NCBI GenBank assembly: GCA_022478985.1 | Contig: JAKSZP010010623.1 | Coordinates: 62,001 to 126,000 of the forward strand | Length of the DNA: 64,000 bases | Direction: 5' to 3' | Origin: Massospora cicadina | Taxonomy: Eukaryota; Entomophthoromycota; Entomophthoromycetes; Entomophthorales; Entomophthoraceae | Part shown: positions 44,329-56,175 of the stretch, in pieces | Layout: every line of letters begins with the position of its first letter | Numbering within the stretch: position 1 is the stretch's first letter | Translations under genes and position numbers: made by a program | Notes under the pieces: generated by a model | What the model was told of the DNA's origin: nothing | Database searches by the model: none | Seen by the model: the letters and a program-made list of their open reading frames with translations, nothing else

Positions 44329-47300
44329 GTAAAGACCAAAACTCCTGGACCCTATCCAGGCACCATGCACAACCTCCTTTATCTGCCATGTCACCTCCTC
44401 CACCGGATAGCCCTTCCACTTCACCAGCAGTTGCTGCCAGCCTCTCACCCATTTGGCATCCAGTATCCATTTCATCTCATATTCTGGCACCTCACCTTTC
44501 CTAGGGTTCAGTGGTTCTGGACGCTCTGGACCCACTCCCCTGAATGCCTGTAGCTGGAAAGCATGAATCACCTGATGGGCTCTAGAACCTACTGGCAAAC
44601 TTAACTCAAAGGTGACCCAATTAATGGCTCAGATGATCCAGTATGGGCCCAAAAACTTTGGGCCCAGCTTTTGACCCTTGACTGGGACAGCATAGTTCTT
44701 AGCTGCCACCAATGCCCAGTCTCCAGACTCAAACGTTGGATCTGGCACCCTTTGTCAATTTGCCTGTCACTTCTGCTGAGATACCATCTACTCCAAGTTC
44801 CCCCATAACTTCTTCCTGATATCTAACATGGTGCGCATCTTTTCATCTGCCCCCTGACATACTCCACCCATGGATCCACCATTCAATCTGGGGTTGAGAC
44901 CAAGATTCACAAAAAATGGTGACATTCCTGTTGAGGACTGAGAATGATTGTTATAAGTGAACTGGGCCATCCAAACCCACAAAACCCAGTCATCCTGTTG
45001 ATTGGACACATAGCACTGGAGATAATGCTTAAGTATCTGATTTACCCTCTCTGTTTGTCCATCAGATTACAGATGGTACGCCAAGGACTGGACAGGCCTG
45101 ATTTTCAAGTTTCCAGTAGACTTGACCAGAAATTTTGAAACAAATTGTGGCCCCTTAGTTCAAAATGATCTCCTTAGATAACCCATGTTGAGAGAACACC
45201 TTATCAGTGAAAATTCTCACCGCATCCTTTGCCAAAAAACTCTTGATACACAGGAAGAACTCAGCATATTTGGTAAGTCTATCTATAAACAACATAACCG
45301 CATCCTTTCTCTGCACCTTTGGGAGTCCTATGATGAAATTGACACTAATCAAACTCTAAGGGGCTCATGGTATCAGCAGTGGATTCAACTTACCCAATGG
45401 CAGTTTAATTGATGGCTTTGACCTTGCACATACCAAACACTCCCACACATACTTCTGGACATCCTTATGAAGGCCTGGCCACAAATACTCCTGCTGCACC
45501 AATTTCACCATCTTCTTCCAGATGACCCACCAGCGGATGATCATGAGAAGCCCAGATTACCTCCCATCATAATGATGGGTTAGGCACTCATATGTGTGAA
45601 TTGTGGTATAGCACCCCAACCCTCTTTATAAAATCAGCATGATACCTGTGCAGCTAACCCTCCATCACCTTGGCTTTCAGTCTCCAGGTGAATTCTGCAC
45701 TTCTCTGCTTTCAGCAAACTTCCTCCCCCAACACATTCCCCTTTCCTTCAGCATTGTGAATTGATCTGGTCAGAACATTGTAGCCATGTTAAACTTCTCC
45801 AATACCTCCTTCTCATACACAAAAGCCCCATCTCATTTCAACCAATCTGCCAAAACATTAAGGCTCCCAGCCTGTACTCCACCCAGAAATTATAATGGAC
45901 CAGCTCAACATGCCATCTGGCCTGCCACTGGTTCATCTTCCTGGGTTTGTGATAGTACTCTAAGGCTTTGTGATCCATCCAAATAATGAAAGGATGCTAG
46001 GCATAGAGCAGGTGATGTTGCCATTCTTGCAAGGCTGCCATCACTACCAACTGTTCTTTATCATATATTGGGTAGTTTGTTTCTGCAAGGAGCAACTTAC
46101 AACTGAAGTAACACATGGGATGTTCCAACCTGTCTTCCTCTTTCTGAAGAAGTACTGCCCCTACAGCATATTTTGAAGCATCCATTTTGACCACAAATGG
46201 TTTCCCAGAGTCTAGATGGGCTAGTACAGGTGTGGTAAGTAACTTTTCCTTCAGTAACTTGAATGTCTGTGCTTTTTCCTTCCCCCATATGAATGGGACA
46301 TCCTGGGTTATATGTGTGAGTGATAAGGCCATCTGGGAAAGATTCTTTACAAACTGACAAAGGAAGTTTGATGTTCCCAAAAAAACTTTGCACCCCCATC
46401 TGATCCATGGAGCTTTCCATGCCCGCACCACCCATAGCTTATCTGGACACACTCCCAATCTGTTCTGGAATACCACGTTACCAATAATTGTTACTGAGCT
46501 TCAGTTGAATTTACACTTGGAGGGCTTCAACCTTAAACCCATGCAGTCAATCACCCCCAAAACTTTCTGGACATCTCATACATGCTCCTCCTGGGTCTGC
46601 AAGAATACCAGAATATTGTCCATATAAGCAGCGCAGCATTGACCAATCACTCCTCCAAGGACATGGTCAATCATCCACTGGAACATCACTGGGGCATTCC
46701 TCAGCCCAAAGGGCATCACATGATATTGGTACACCCCTAGGTGGCTTTTGAATGCTGTGTATTGCTGGTGCTCTAGTCTCACTGGTATCTGATAAAATGC
46801 GTCCACAAGGTCAAGCTTTGTAAACACCATACATTCAGTAACCATTGGAAGAATATCCTCCAACAAGGACATTGGATATGGATCAGGCTCCATGACCATG
46901 TTTAAGCATCAGAAATCCATGTATGGGCATAATTTGCCACTTGCTTTTGGCACTAGCAATACAGGAGACACCACCAGAGAAATGGAAGGCTCAATTAAAC
47001 CTTTGTCCAACATCAATTCCACATGGCTCACAATGCTTCTCTGGCCCATTCATTAAGAGCATAGACTGGGCATCCTCTGGAAAGCTCCATCCCTCCTTAA
47101 ATTTAAAATGATAAATGTGAAGGATCCTGTAGGGAAAAAAGGTGAGCTTCTGATGGGACCAAATACATAACGAATTTGCCATACTCAGCTGGTAATTCCA
47201 CCTCCTGCATCCCCCCTAAGCTCTGGCATCCACTTGGGATGTCACCCCTGACCTCCATCTTTCACATCATCTGAGGCCTAATCTGCAGCATCAAGGTAAT

Positions 47301-47914
47301 CATCTTATGCAACAAATCCATGGCTGAAAATGATGCCACCATCAGATCCCCAGTACTATAGGATGGGCTAGATTCCTGATTGCACAGAAACCCTCCTTCA
47401 ACCAAAATAGGTTCTGCCAAATGACAATCAGAGGCTCCAACTGCCACAATGGGGCTCTTCTTGACACTTTGGCAAACATTATCTCAGGACCCCTTCTCAT
47501 TTCCAGCTTCAAACATTCCACTAAGGTGAACTCCACATAATTTTCCTTAGCCCCCATATCCACCAGGGCCAGCACCTTCTCTATCCAACCATGCAAGTAT
47601 AATTCTACCAAAACAAATAGCCTAGGATAAAGCAAAGAAGTAGATTTAATGTTTAAAGCATTCTCAGATTGCAAATTTGCAGGTAAGGTAGGTCTGGGAC
47701 TATAACTTTTCCTGGGTCCCTGGCCTGATCTTCCTGACTCCTTGGCGTTTCCCTGGCAGAATCCCTCATGGATATTCCCAAAGTTCCAGGGTGATCCCTG
47801 CCAACCTCCTTGCCCTCTGCTGGCCATAACAGGTGACTGGACCCTTCCCAAGGACATTAAATCCTCTCTCCAGTTATGCACCAAAGCCAATGATTTATCC
47901 ACCTGCACCACCAA
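44329..47914 (-). pseudogene. J pol remnant with chromodomain
   Basis: From right to left. Protease: VLALVDMGAKENYVEFTLVE (47,530 region; D-M-G instead of D-S/T-G). RT: VFTKLDLVDAFYQIPVRLEH, YHVMPFGLRNAPVMFQWM, and CAAYMDNILVF, where Asn replaces the second Asp of YMDD (46,630 region). RNase H: FVVKMDASKYAVGAVLLQ (46,180 region). Integrase: SVNFIIGLP and KEIILN, both catalytic Asp changed to Asn, then WMAQFTYNNHSQSSTGMSPF. Chromodomain: KWILDAKWVRGWQQLLVKWK and GYPVEEVTW (44,400-44,470). Asp-to-Asn at several sites fits G-to-A decay. Confidence 0.85.
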
Positions 47915-48093
47915 TGCAATTTATTCTGCCAACAAACTCTGAACCTTAGCAGCTGCCATGGCAGCTAACATATCTGCTTGCAGCCCTTGTCTGAACATTT
48001 ATGATGATTGCAAATCTGAGACTCTCACTGCTTTTGCCAATGGGCAGAAAATCCATTCATATTCTTCCACCAATCCTCAGCTCTTACATACCA

Positions 48094-48565
48094 TCAACAA
48101 AGCCAACCATGCTTCATCCTGCACCTCACTTGGCAGGCCACCTGGTCAATACAATCAACATGCTCATCCATGAATCCAGGAAGGCAACCTTGCTCCTTAA
48201 CCAACTCTTGCACCCACCCAGCCAGTTCCAGGGATAGTGCCTCCATAATTTGCACAATCTGCAATGAGAAGGGGGTCTCCCCCATTGCTTGAGCTAAAAG
48301 CGCCTGAAAATGGATCCACAACACCACTTGGTGGATCTTCTCCAAAGCTTCCATGAGCAAAGCAGCCCAACATTTTGGAGGTGTAGGACCTCCCTGGCAT
48401 TCCTCCATCTTAATGAGTCTTGTACCACACACTCAAACTGCCTCTCTTATTACAAATGTAAGTGAGAAACTCACCATCACCACCATCAACACTTTGTGGT
48501 ACCATTCCTCCCCTCCCAGAGCCACCACCTCTTCTTGGGGCCCCCACAAAACTGACAAAAAGTGT
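48094..48565 (-). pseudogene. J gag remnant
   Basis: The minus-strand frame 48,094-48,432 (112 codons) is preceded by GGPKKRWWLWEGRNGT-type sequence. It contains ALLMEALEKIHQVVLWIHFQ and ELAGWVQELVKEQGCLPGF, a mostly helical capsid-like protein. Further gag-like frames lie toward 47,915. No zinc knuckle was found. Confidence 0.55.
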
Positions 48566-48568
48566 TTG

Positions 48569-48578
48569 AGTTGCATCT
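48569..48578 (-). promoter_or_regulatory. J candidate self-primer-binding site
   Basis: On the minus strand AGATGCAACT lies two bases after the LTR end. It is complementary over ten bases to AGTTGCATCT inside the LTR (48,921-48,930), which sits about 32 bases after a TATTTAG box (48,956-48,962). This is the same layout as in B. Confidence 0.5.
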
Positions 48579-48580
48579 AA

Positions 48581-49237
48581 TGTAACAGGTGGGTTTGCAC
48601 CAATATGCCATGAATGAATTGGGCAGTAAGAGCCAGGTTACTGACCATACTAGGGACAGGCCTGCAGAAGCCCATCCCCAAACCTGACCACCATGTCTCA
48701 TTGTTGCCACATATTCTCATATCACTGTTCCCATGACACTGCACATTAACAGCAGAGTCTGGGACCAGAAAAGGGCTGAGAATGATGCCAACGCCACACC
48801 GAGCTCACTGGTTGAGCTCATAGTTTCAATCTGATCTGCTTATAATTTTTAAATAAACTTAATATTTTTCTTTACACAAGCAAATTCTTACTTTATTTGA
48901 TTTCCATTTTTCCTCATAAAAGATGCAACTGACCTTCAGGGCTGCAGCATCCTCCCTAAATAGTGCTCTACTAATATGAAATAAGCCTCTCTTTTGGTTA
49001 AGCTCATTCAAACTCTGACCAACACATCATTAGCAAAGATTCCCCATCCCACCGGATCACCATCCACACTGCATGTAAGCCCATCATCATTTGTGGAGGT
49101 GATTTGTATTTGGGATGGCGATTTTGCCCAGCTGCAACCTTCCTAAGTTCAATAATCATTGAATAAGGGCCACGTTCAGATCAAACGCCACTTAATCTGA
49201 AACAATGTATAGATCAGGTGCCTCCTAATCTGTTACA
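48581..49237 (-). repeat. J 5' LTR
   Basis: 657 bp, minus strand TGTAACAGATTAG to CCACCTGTTACA. It matches the 3' LTR throughout and ends next to the GTCAG duplication. Confidence 0.9.
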
Positions 49238-50822
49238 GTCAGTCTTGTCCCAGATCTCCAACTGCAGGCCAAATAGCAGTCTCCATTCCTGGATAACTTC
49301 CAACTCGGAGGCCTTTAACTCCTCCTCCAACCGCATTATCCTTTTGCATACCTCCTAGCCAACTTAGTCATGCTGGTCTCAGCCTCTTTAAGCTTCCGGT
49401 TTAACTCATTTGCCAACTGAACCTGGCATCTTTCAATCACCTTATCTGCCAATAGATTTAGGTAAAGTTTGGAGGAGATGTCATCATCAGTGAGCTGCAT
49501 AGGCAAGTGACCCCACAAGTTTTGAAGCTAGCTGAATGACTGTAGGGTGTTGCCCTTTGAAAGTTTCAACAGGGAGGCCTTTTCAAGAAACGCTGAGCCA
49601 CCATCTTGGGATTGGGGTGAACAAATATCACTTGCAACTGAAAGCAACCTGTGCAACAAAGTTTGAGAGAGAAATTCAAAATGGAATGAAAGGTTGGCAT
49701 TAGTAGAAGAGGTAATTTCAGCCCATTCCTCAAGCTTCACTTTTTCAGGACCCTCTTTTTTTTGTCAGGATTAGTGCTATTTCAATCTGAGGGCTGAACT
49801 GGGTAAGCTTGACATTTTGCTTTGGTAATATCTGGCCCAATCTTAGAAGGGAAGCCGTTGAAGCTAAAACGCATTAGAATTTGCTGAAAAGGAGTCATTG
49901 AGCTTGTCACCAATGGTGTGAAGGTAAGTTTCAGGTATTTTGTCTGGCATTTTCAGCGCATCATCACACCATTGTTTTTGAGGCTTTCAGAAAAATTCTC
50001 AAGGCTTGCTGCCTTCTTTGAGTTTGGAAGCTAGTTCTCAACTTGTCCCAATTTCATTAATTTAGTGTTGTTGATGCTCACTAGCCAAATTTAATTTGTC
50101 ATTTGGCACTTTAGGGTTCAAATTGGCTATGAGCTTTGTTTTCACTTTCTGCTCTGAAGCTTCAGAGTGGGAAATGACATCGAGAGGTGAATTTTGGTTT
50201 TTATTACCTAGTTAATTATTATTGTTAGTATAAAATCATTTGTTTTTAAATTCTGAGCATTCCAATTTATTTGATCTTTGCTCTTTGACTGTAGGATAAG
50301 CATCAAATTGGTCAGCTTTTTTTTATATTGCTTCACTTTAGAGAGAAATCTAAAGAGTTTCTCCTCATCATGAGAAACCCATCCTAGAGAGGCCAGTAGT
50401 CATTTCTCTGGGTGATATTTTCCCAAGTGTCTCTTTAGTCACAGTTCCATTCTTCCTTACTAAGTTTTGCTTTGTTTTTATAATAGAGTGTTGCCTTTTT
50501 CAATCTCTTTACTTTATGATGTTGGCTATATTGCTCTTTGACATCTGTTTCAATTATTTCAGGCATATACAATAGAGTTGAGTAAGGGCTTGAGTTGAAA
50601 TGGTGTTTTAAAACATATAGGACCTTCTTTTCTAAGACACATAAAGCTCTTCTTGGTAAAATTACTTTCCACTATTACTGCATCTTAGCCATTCCAGTGT
50701 AGGTATGGCAAAAGATCAGGGTCTGGGGTATATTTACTGAGTATTGATAACTTTTATCATCTAAGGTTGAGGCTATATCCTCATGGTGCAACTTGGAAGT
50801 GATCTAGCAGAAAGCACTTTTT
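49238..50822 (-). pseudogene. I gag-like protein, N-terminal part, and chromo-like segment
   Basis: From right to left. Near 50,250-50,450 combined frames read MPEIIETDVKEQYSQHHKVK, RLKKATLYYKNKAK and RDTWENITQRNDYW, matching K near 24,000-24,240. Next, 49,528-49,740 (KLEEWAEITSSTNANLSFHF, then SLLKLSKGNTLQSFS) and 49,336-49,518 (LNLLADKVIERCQVQLANEL) form a helical protein that continues beyond J at 43,664. The LTR-proximal AAAAGTGCTTTCT looks like a decayed form of the shared primer site. Confidence 0.5.
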
Positions 50823-51302
50823 TGTTGTGCTACCAGGGAGAAATCATTGGTGGTGTATTTATCCAAAGGTAGGGCTCTAAAGCTTGCAGCCTTAGTAAAG
50901 ACATTCTCCATTAGAATAAAGTAAGATAAAGTAAATAGTATATTCTGTTGAGAAGTACTTTATTTAGAGTAATCAAGCACTATTTATAGTGCTTTAAAAT
51001 GTAAGGAAATGAAGAGGGATTTTAAGAGTAGTGTCATGGGACCTGTAGGAAAGTCCTGATACTAGGATAGGTGAGAATAGATAAAAAAGTGGATTAAGAT
51101 TATATAACAACTTGGAAATGTAAACATTCCTAAAATTTGGCATAATTCAGTTAAAGCCCCAAATTTAGTATACCAGTTAAGAACATAGAATTAAACTCCA
51201 TTTTCAAAATTATTGGGCTATTTGGGAATTGGGCCCTTTGGATTAATATATTGACCTTTCCCCTGGACAAGGCTTTTATCTTGCATAGGGAGAATCCTGA
51301 CA
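50823..51302 (-). repeat. I 5' LTR
   Basis: 480 bp, minus strand TGTCAGGATTCTCCC to GTAGCACAACA. It contains TATAAATAGTGCTTG near 50,975 (minus strand). It matches 42,520-42,997 along its whole length. Confidence 0.82.
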
Positions 51303-51575
51303 AACCTTTTCTTTTTATCTCCTCTATCCTTTTCACTCATCTCTCCAGCCACTCTTTGGCCCATATGTGCAGCTACTCAGCTTCTCCAAATCTCTTTGTT
51401 TTCATCTTATTATTAGAAGTTCTGGCCAAATCTCCATATTTGGCTGAGGTCAAGTTACTTAGCATTGACCATATCAAATCATGGTAATATTAAATGTACT
51501 ATATCAATTTTGACAGATAACCATTATCTGCCTTTTGTTTTAGTCTTATAGTCCAGTTATATAAATTTTCTTACA
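51303..51575 (-). repeat. H 5' LTR, outer part
   Basis: It resumes the LTR cut at 42,519 and ends at TGTAAGAAAATT (minus strand), next to AACCA. It matches the second half of 24,920-25,428. Confidence 0.8.
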
Positions 51576-51982
51576 AACCATTTAAATCAATCTCCAACCT
51601 TTTTGCCAATGAATATCACCTCTAATTCAATCTAAAGGCTAACTTATCTTAATTTTCATTTTGAGATAAATCAGTCAGCTGATTGCCAGGCCAATTAAAC
51701 CAAGATCCCCAAGTTCTAATCAATGACCTTGAAGCTGTCCAACACAAAAACCTTATATATTATATCAAAAATACAAGCTAAATTAGCAGCAAAAATTACA
51801 ATTTAACCAACGAAGAACTGCTATCTGAAATCAACTTGAACTATGAGAATTTTGATGGCCAGGTCAATTTTACTAACATTTTTATATTAACCTACTAGTT
51901 GCAACCATTTATTCAAGAAGCCAAACTACCAAATTTGAACCTCAATATTATAACTTGGCTTCATGTAATCAGGCTACTGTTT
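51576..51982 (+). pseudogene. K internal region, part 2
   Basis: After AACCA the sequence reads on the plus strand as gag-like pieces (FKSISNLFANEYHL, INDLEAVQHKNLIYYI) that continue the K frame broken at 24,919. It is cut at 51,983 by the L 3' LTR. Confidence 0.4.
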
Positions 51983-52880
51983 TGTCAGAAAAGTGTCTAT
52001 AACTCTCCAGTTTTCAGTGAGGTGGTGCACGTTGCACTGACACAACGCCAGGGAACTTGATATCAGTATTAAGGTATGAATAGCCCTGCAGAGGGTGCTG
52101 GAGCTAAAGTAACAAAAGACAAGGGTGTGCAAGGCAATATTTATTAATAGGTAGCAAACAAATGACAAGACTTGGGTGGACCCCAATGATGTGTCATATC
52201 CAAGCTGTGCTTAGGGCTGGAGTGTTTGGGTGCCTCAGTCTGGAGGGGACCAGGGTGGCCCAGCAGTGCCCAAGCTGTGGTTGTAAATTTAGTGCAGATA
52301 AAATGACTGGCGTTGTTTGAGACCTCCCCAAAGAGGTCAATGCACAGGTTTGCCCAAGTTAACATAATTTAAAGAAAATGTAAACTAACAAGATTATATT
52401 GGAAAGGAAGATGACCAATGAGGAAGGTTAGTCTCAAGAAATTATACTAAACAAAAGTGGGGAAAGTATCAACTGGTGAAGGCAGTGGTAAGCCCAGGTG
52501 CACCAATAAGTGCACGCTTCTATCTGACAAGGTATTATACTTTAAAATTGACTGAACTCAAGTGATTGATTGAAGTCAAGGTCAGCCTAAGTTTAAAGAT
52601 TTTGTAAATTGGATAGGGTTCAAATCCCCATCCACCAGGTAACTGAATTGAACCATCATTATTCAAATGATAACACATCCATTTTAATGCTATTGCCTTT
52701 ACACATGGCTGGGAAACTCAAACTTCCTCTTACCAACCTTGGCATATCTGGCCTGGACCCAGCGTTGGTTCAAGGTGTACCTTAGGTCAGGAAGGTCCTG
52801 TAGCTTGATCTTTTTTAACTCTTGGCGCCCAGCCATGTCTTGGCAGTTGATCCCTTTAATAAAGACATGTAAACATGACA
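51983..52880 (-). repeat. L 3' LTR
   Basis: Minus strand TGTCATGTTTACATG to TTTTCTGACA, about 898 bp, with AATAAA near 52,140. It carries a frame with LQDLPDLRYTLNQRWVQARY (52,699-52,880), comparable to the DERWVTA motif of family A. A plus-strand copy of its start occurs at 63,891. Confidence 0.6.
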
Positions 52881-53018
52881 TTAACCTCACCTCTTTTATG
52901 AGCTCCGCCCCCTCCAAAAGCATTTACCAAGGAAAAGTTTTTGTGTGCAGGGGCCAACTTCATGGCGTTGACAGCTTGCTTGGACTTGGAACCTGCAGCC
53001 TTAGGGACTTGCTCATGG
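52881..53018 (-). pseudogene. L pol tail
   Basis: Minus-strand frames read TAFHEQVPKAAGSKSKQA and KLAPAHKNFSLVNAF, matching the tail of B after the chromodomain (IKLPTPHKNFAKANV). A purine-rich stretch precedes the LTR. The solo LTR at 53,024 separates this from the integrase part. Confidence 0.6.
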
Positions 53019-53023
53019 AATGC

Positions 53024-53916
53024 TGTCACAGATTTGGTGCACTTCAAAATTGGTAAATCCTCAACCTTTGGTAGAATCAAGGAAATATCAATTGAAGCAC
53101 AAGAATTATTAAACTGAGATGAGTTTAGCTCTGAAAATGAAAATAATTGTTCAGGTAACTTTGAGAAGGAATGGAATAATTTAGGTGCAGTATGGTGCAC
53201 CAAAAAGGAAATTAAACAAAACAGAAGAAACAGTGCCATTGAAAAACCAGAAATTAAGTGCACCAATAGTAACAAAGGTTTGGACTCCACTGAAGCACAC
53301 AGGAGTCACAGAACTGATGACCCTGATACCAAAGGCTCCACACACTGCCGCAGTGCATGAATTTGGAAATTAGAAAAGTTGAGTGCCCAAGAGAGAAATC
53401 AATTGAAGAAGAGACTGCACCAGGGTTCCTGAAGAAGATACAAAATTTTCCCAGTCCACTATTCAATTTATCCCTTAATTCATTATTTTACATCCTGATT
53501 TTTTAGTATTTAGTATAAAAATACTAAGTTTATATATTAAATAAACAGTCTATCTTACAGAATCTTAAGTTTTTCCTTTATTTAGTTTTTTACTTTAACT
53601 ATGTGAGAAGTAGTGACAACAGTAACCAGTCTTGAGTACACTACACTTGAAAACACTCTTTTGAGAAGGACTCCTTGTAAGATTAGGCTTGCAAAAAAAG
53701 AGGTTGAGATAAGTTTTGTTGGGTCAAGTGAAGATTCCAATGTATACAGGATTAATCTTAAAGATGCACAGTTGGCGTGCAAGTGTCAAGTTTACAGCTC
53801 TCTCAGGAAGTTTAAGCCTAGCTGGTATTGTCAGATCTGTGCAGCAAATTATCCCTTTCAATGCCCCAAGTTCAAAAATTCCCAAAGTTAAGCAAGCAGA
53901 ACCCAAGATGGTGAGA
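53024..53916 (+). mobile_element. E-family solo LTR
   Basis: It runs from TGTCACAGATTTGG to GATGGTGAGA, 893 bp. It is flanked by a perfect 5 bp duplication, AATGC (53,019-53,023; 53,917-53,921). It matches both E2 LTRs, interrupts L's pol tail, and has no internal region. Confidence 0.92.
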
Positions 53917-53921
53917 AATGC

Positions 53922-55301
53922 TTTAATTAAGTCTTGGAAATAGGCACAGTCCCACACTGGAACCCAAGTGTTATCCACTGCTTCAAATCCCTTTCAGAAT
54001 ACAAGATACCCAAGTATTCTTCTTATCCAACAGGAGGCTACTATCTCCTCCACTTTTCACTCTGGTGCTCCATCCACAAGATAAGCCTCAGGAGTCTCTA
54101 GTGGGGGCCCTCAAACAACATAAGCTTGCTTTAATGGAAGACTGAAAAGATAGAAAATGAGGGGGAGATCCAACTGGTATGAGGCATGGCAACCTTCCTG
54201 ACAATGCGGCAAGGACCAATCCTCTTTGACATAGCTTTTTGCATGGTTGCTTGATTATGATGTTTTTAGCATCCAGCATCATGAGATCCCCTTCCTTGTA
54301 TGCTGGACCCACTCAGCGCTTTCCATTGGCATTCTCCTTATAAGCTTGCATGGCCACATCCAAATTTGTGCTCATCCCCTGGTATACTTTTTTGATCATT
54401 TTAACCAAATTTACCACTGCTTCCACCTTGGATCCACAAGTGGGCTCCATGTTGAAGGCAGGATTGAAACCATAGTTGGTGAAGAAGGGGGAACAACTAA
54501 TTGATGCATGTTGGGCATTGTTAAAACTTAATTGAGCCATGGGGAGATGGAAAACCCAATCTGAATGATCTGCGGCGGTGTAACTCTTCAGAAACTGCTC
54601 CAAGCACTGGTTCACTCATTCAGTCTGCCCATCTGATTGAGGATGATAGGCGGTTAAGCAGCAGAGATGGAATTGCAGAGTCATACATAACTCTTCTCAA
54701 AAGGTGGAGGTAAACTGGGGTCCACAATTGCTAATTATTTCTTGAGGGGACCCCATGAAGAGCAAACATATGCATGAAGAGCCTAGCCATCTCAGCCACA
54801 GTAACTGTAATTCTACAGGAATAAAGTGAGTAAATTTTTTAAAATGGCCCATCACTACCATGATGGCATTGTAGCCATCAGACACAGGCAATTCTACAAT
54901 AAAATCCACTGATAAAGAAGTCCAAGTCTCTTCAGCCTGTTGAACAGATACCAACAACCCCACTAGTGGCTGGCAATTCATTTTCATTCAGTTTCAGACC
55001 AGGCACTCTTTACAATATCTGCCCACCTGCGTGGCTAACCTCTTCTAATTGTAAGTGTGGCAAATTAGCTCCAGAGTCTTCACCTTCCCAGAATGACCAA
55101 TGGTGATTCCATCATGATGGTCCTGGATGATTTCCAGGTGAAGTGGTCCAGCGGGAACCCATAAGTGCCTCTGAAACCACAACATCTCATCCTTCACATA
55201 ATAACAGCTGGTAATATCCTCCTGATTTAATGCACTCTTGGCAAGGACCATAGTATATTTAGCTGATAAAGGCTGTGAAAGGACTACCTTTCTTAACACT
55301 C
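53922..55301 (-). pseudogene. L integrase
   Basis: Minus-strand frames, B-like: a zinc-finger region near 55,050-55,299 (HDGITIGHSGKVKTLEL, then H-T-Y-N), a core near 54,697-54,987 (SLSVDFIVELPV with first Asp; QEIISNCGPQFTS with second Asp now Asn), then MNQCLEQFLKSYTAADHSDW and SCSPFFTNYGFNPAFNMEP. The C-terminal module is AYKEGDLMMLDAKNI near 54,290. L is cut by E2 at 55,302. Confidence 0.75.
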
Positions 55302-56175
55302 ACTTGCCGCCCTGGGTTCTGCTCACTTAACTATGGGATATTGAACTTGAAGCGTCAAAAGGGGTAATTGGTTGCACAGATTTGACACTAACCAACTCAG
55401 CTTATATTCCCTAAGAGAGCTGTAAACTTGACACTTGCACGCCAACTGTGCGTCTTCTTTATGATATATCCTGTGTATGTTGAAATCTTCTTTTGACCCA
55501 ACAGAGCTTATCTCAACCTCTTTTCTTGCAAGCTTAACCTTACAAGGTGTTCTTCTCAAAATGAGTGTCTTCTTCAAAACAGGTTAATTTTAGACTAGTT
55601 ACTGGCAATTACTTCAGATAAAGGATAAATTTAAGATTCTTTGAAATAGACTGTTTATTTAAGATAAAAACTTAGTAATTCTATACTAAATACTAAAGAA
55701 TCAGGATGTAAAATAAATTGAGTGGATAATTGAATAGTGATTATGAAGATATTGTATCTTCTTCAGGAGCCTCAGAACCATCTCTTCTTCCATTGATTTC
55801 TCTCTTGGGCATTCATTTTCTCAAGTTTCTGAATTTGTGCACTGTGGTGGTGTGTGGAGCCTTTAGTATCAGGATCATTAGTTCTGTGGCTCCTGTGCGC
55901 TTTGGTGAAGTCCGAATCTTCATTTCTATCAGTGGACTTAATGCTCTGGTCGCTTGCTGGCACTGTTTTTCTTTTCTTTTGATTGTTTTCCTTTTTGGTG
56001 CACCATTCAGCACCTAAATCATTCTGTTCCTTCTCAATGTTACTCAAATGAATATTACCATTTTTTGGAGCTAAACTCATCTTGGGTTAATAATTCTTGC
56101 TCTTTGATCAGTATTTCCTCAATTCTACCAGAGGTTGAGAATTTACCAATTTTGTGGTGTGCTGAATCTGCAACA
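55302..56175 (-). repeat. E2 3' LTR
   Basis: Minus strand TGTTGCAGATTCAGC to CGGCAAGT. The purine tract GGAAGGGGTGG (56,176-56,186) precedes it. The integrase frame reads about 45 codons into it. Confidence 0.9.

Larger units (their letters stand above)
43665..49237 (-). mobile_element. Complete Ty3/gypsy chromovirus J, inserted in I
   Basis: It is 5,573 bp, with LTRs 43,665-44,318 and 48,581-49,237 and a perfect duplication GTCAG on both sides (43,660-43,664; 49,238-49,242). The minus-strand order is gag, protease, RT, RNase H, integrase, chromodomain. The I coding frame resumes on either side. Confidence 0.92.
42520..51302 (-). mobile_element. Non-autonomous LTR element I, inserted in H 5' LTR
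   Basis: LTRs are 42,520-42,997 and 50,823-51,302 (TG...CA, about 480 bp). Without J its interior is about 2.2 kb and encodes only a coiled-coil, gag-like protein and a chromo-like segment, with no pol. The flanks ACCTC and AACCT are offset by one base, so the target duplication is imperfect. The H LTR is continuous across it. Confidence 0.75.
24920..51575 (-). mobile_element. Ty3/gypsy element H, host of nested elements C and I
   Basis: The 3' LTR is 24,920-25,428. The integrase tail lies at 26,160-26,832 and its N-terminal part at 37,457-37,741. Reverse transcriptase, protease and gag remnants run to 42,281. The 5' LTR is 42,282-42,519 plus 51,303-51,575. Each gap is filled by a separately bounded element (C and I). 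The flanks are ACCCA (24,915-24,919) and AACCA (51,576-51,580), a 4 of 5 match. K sequence lies on both sides. Confidence 0.75.
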
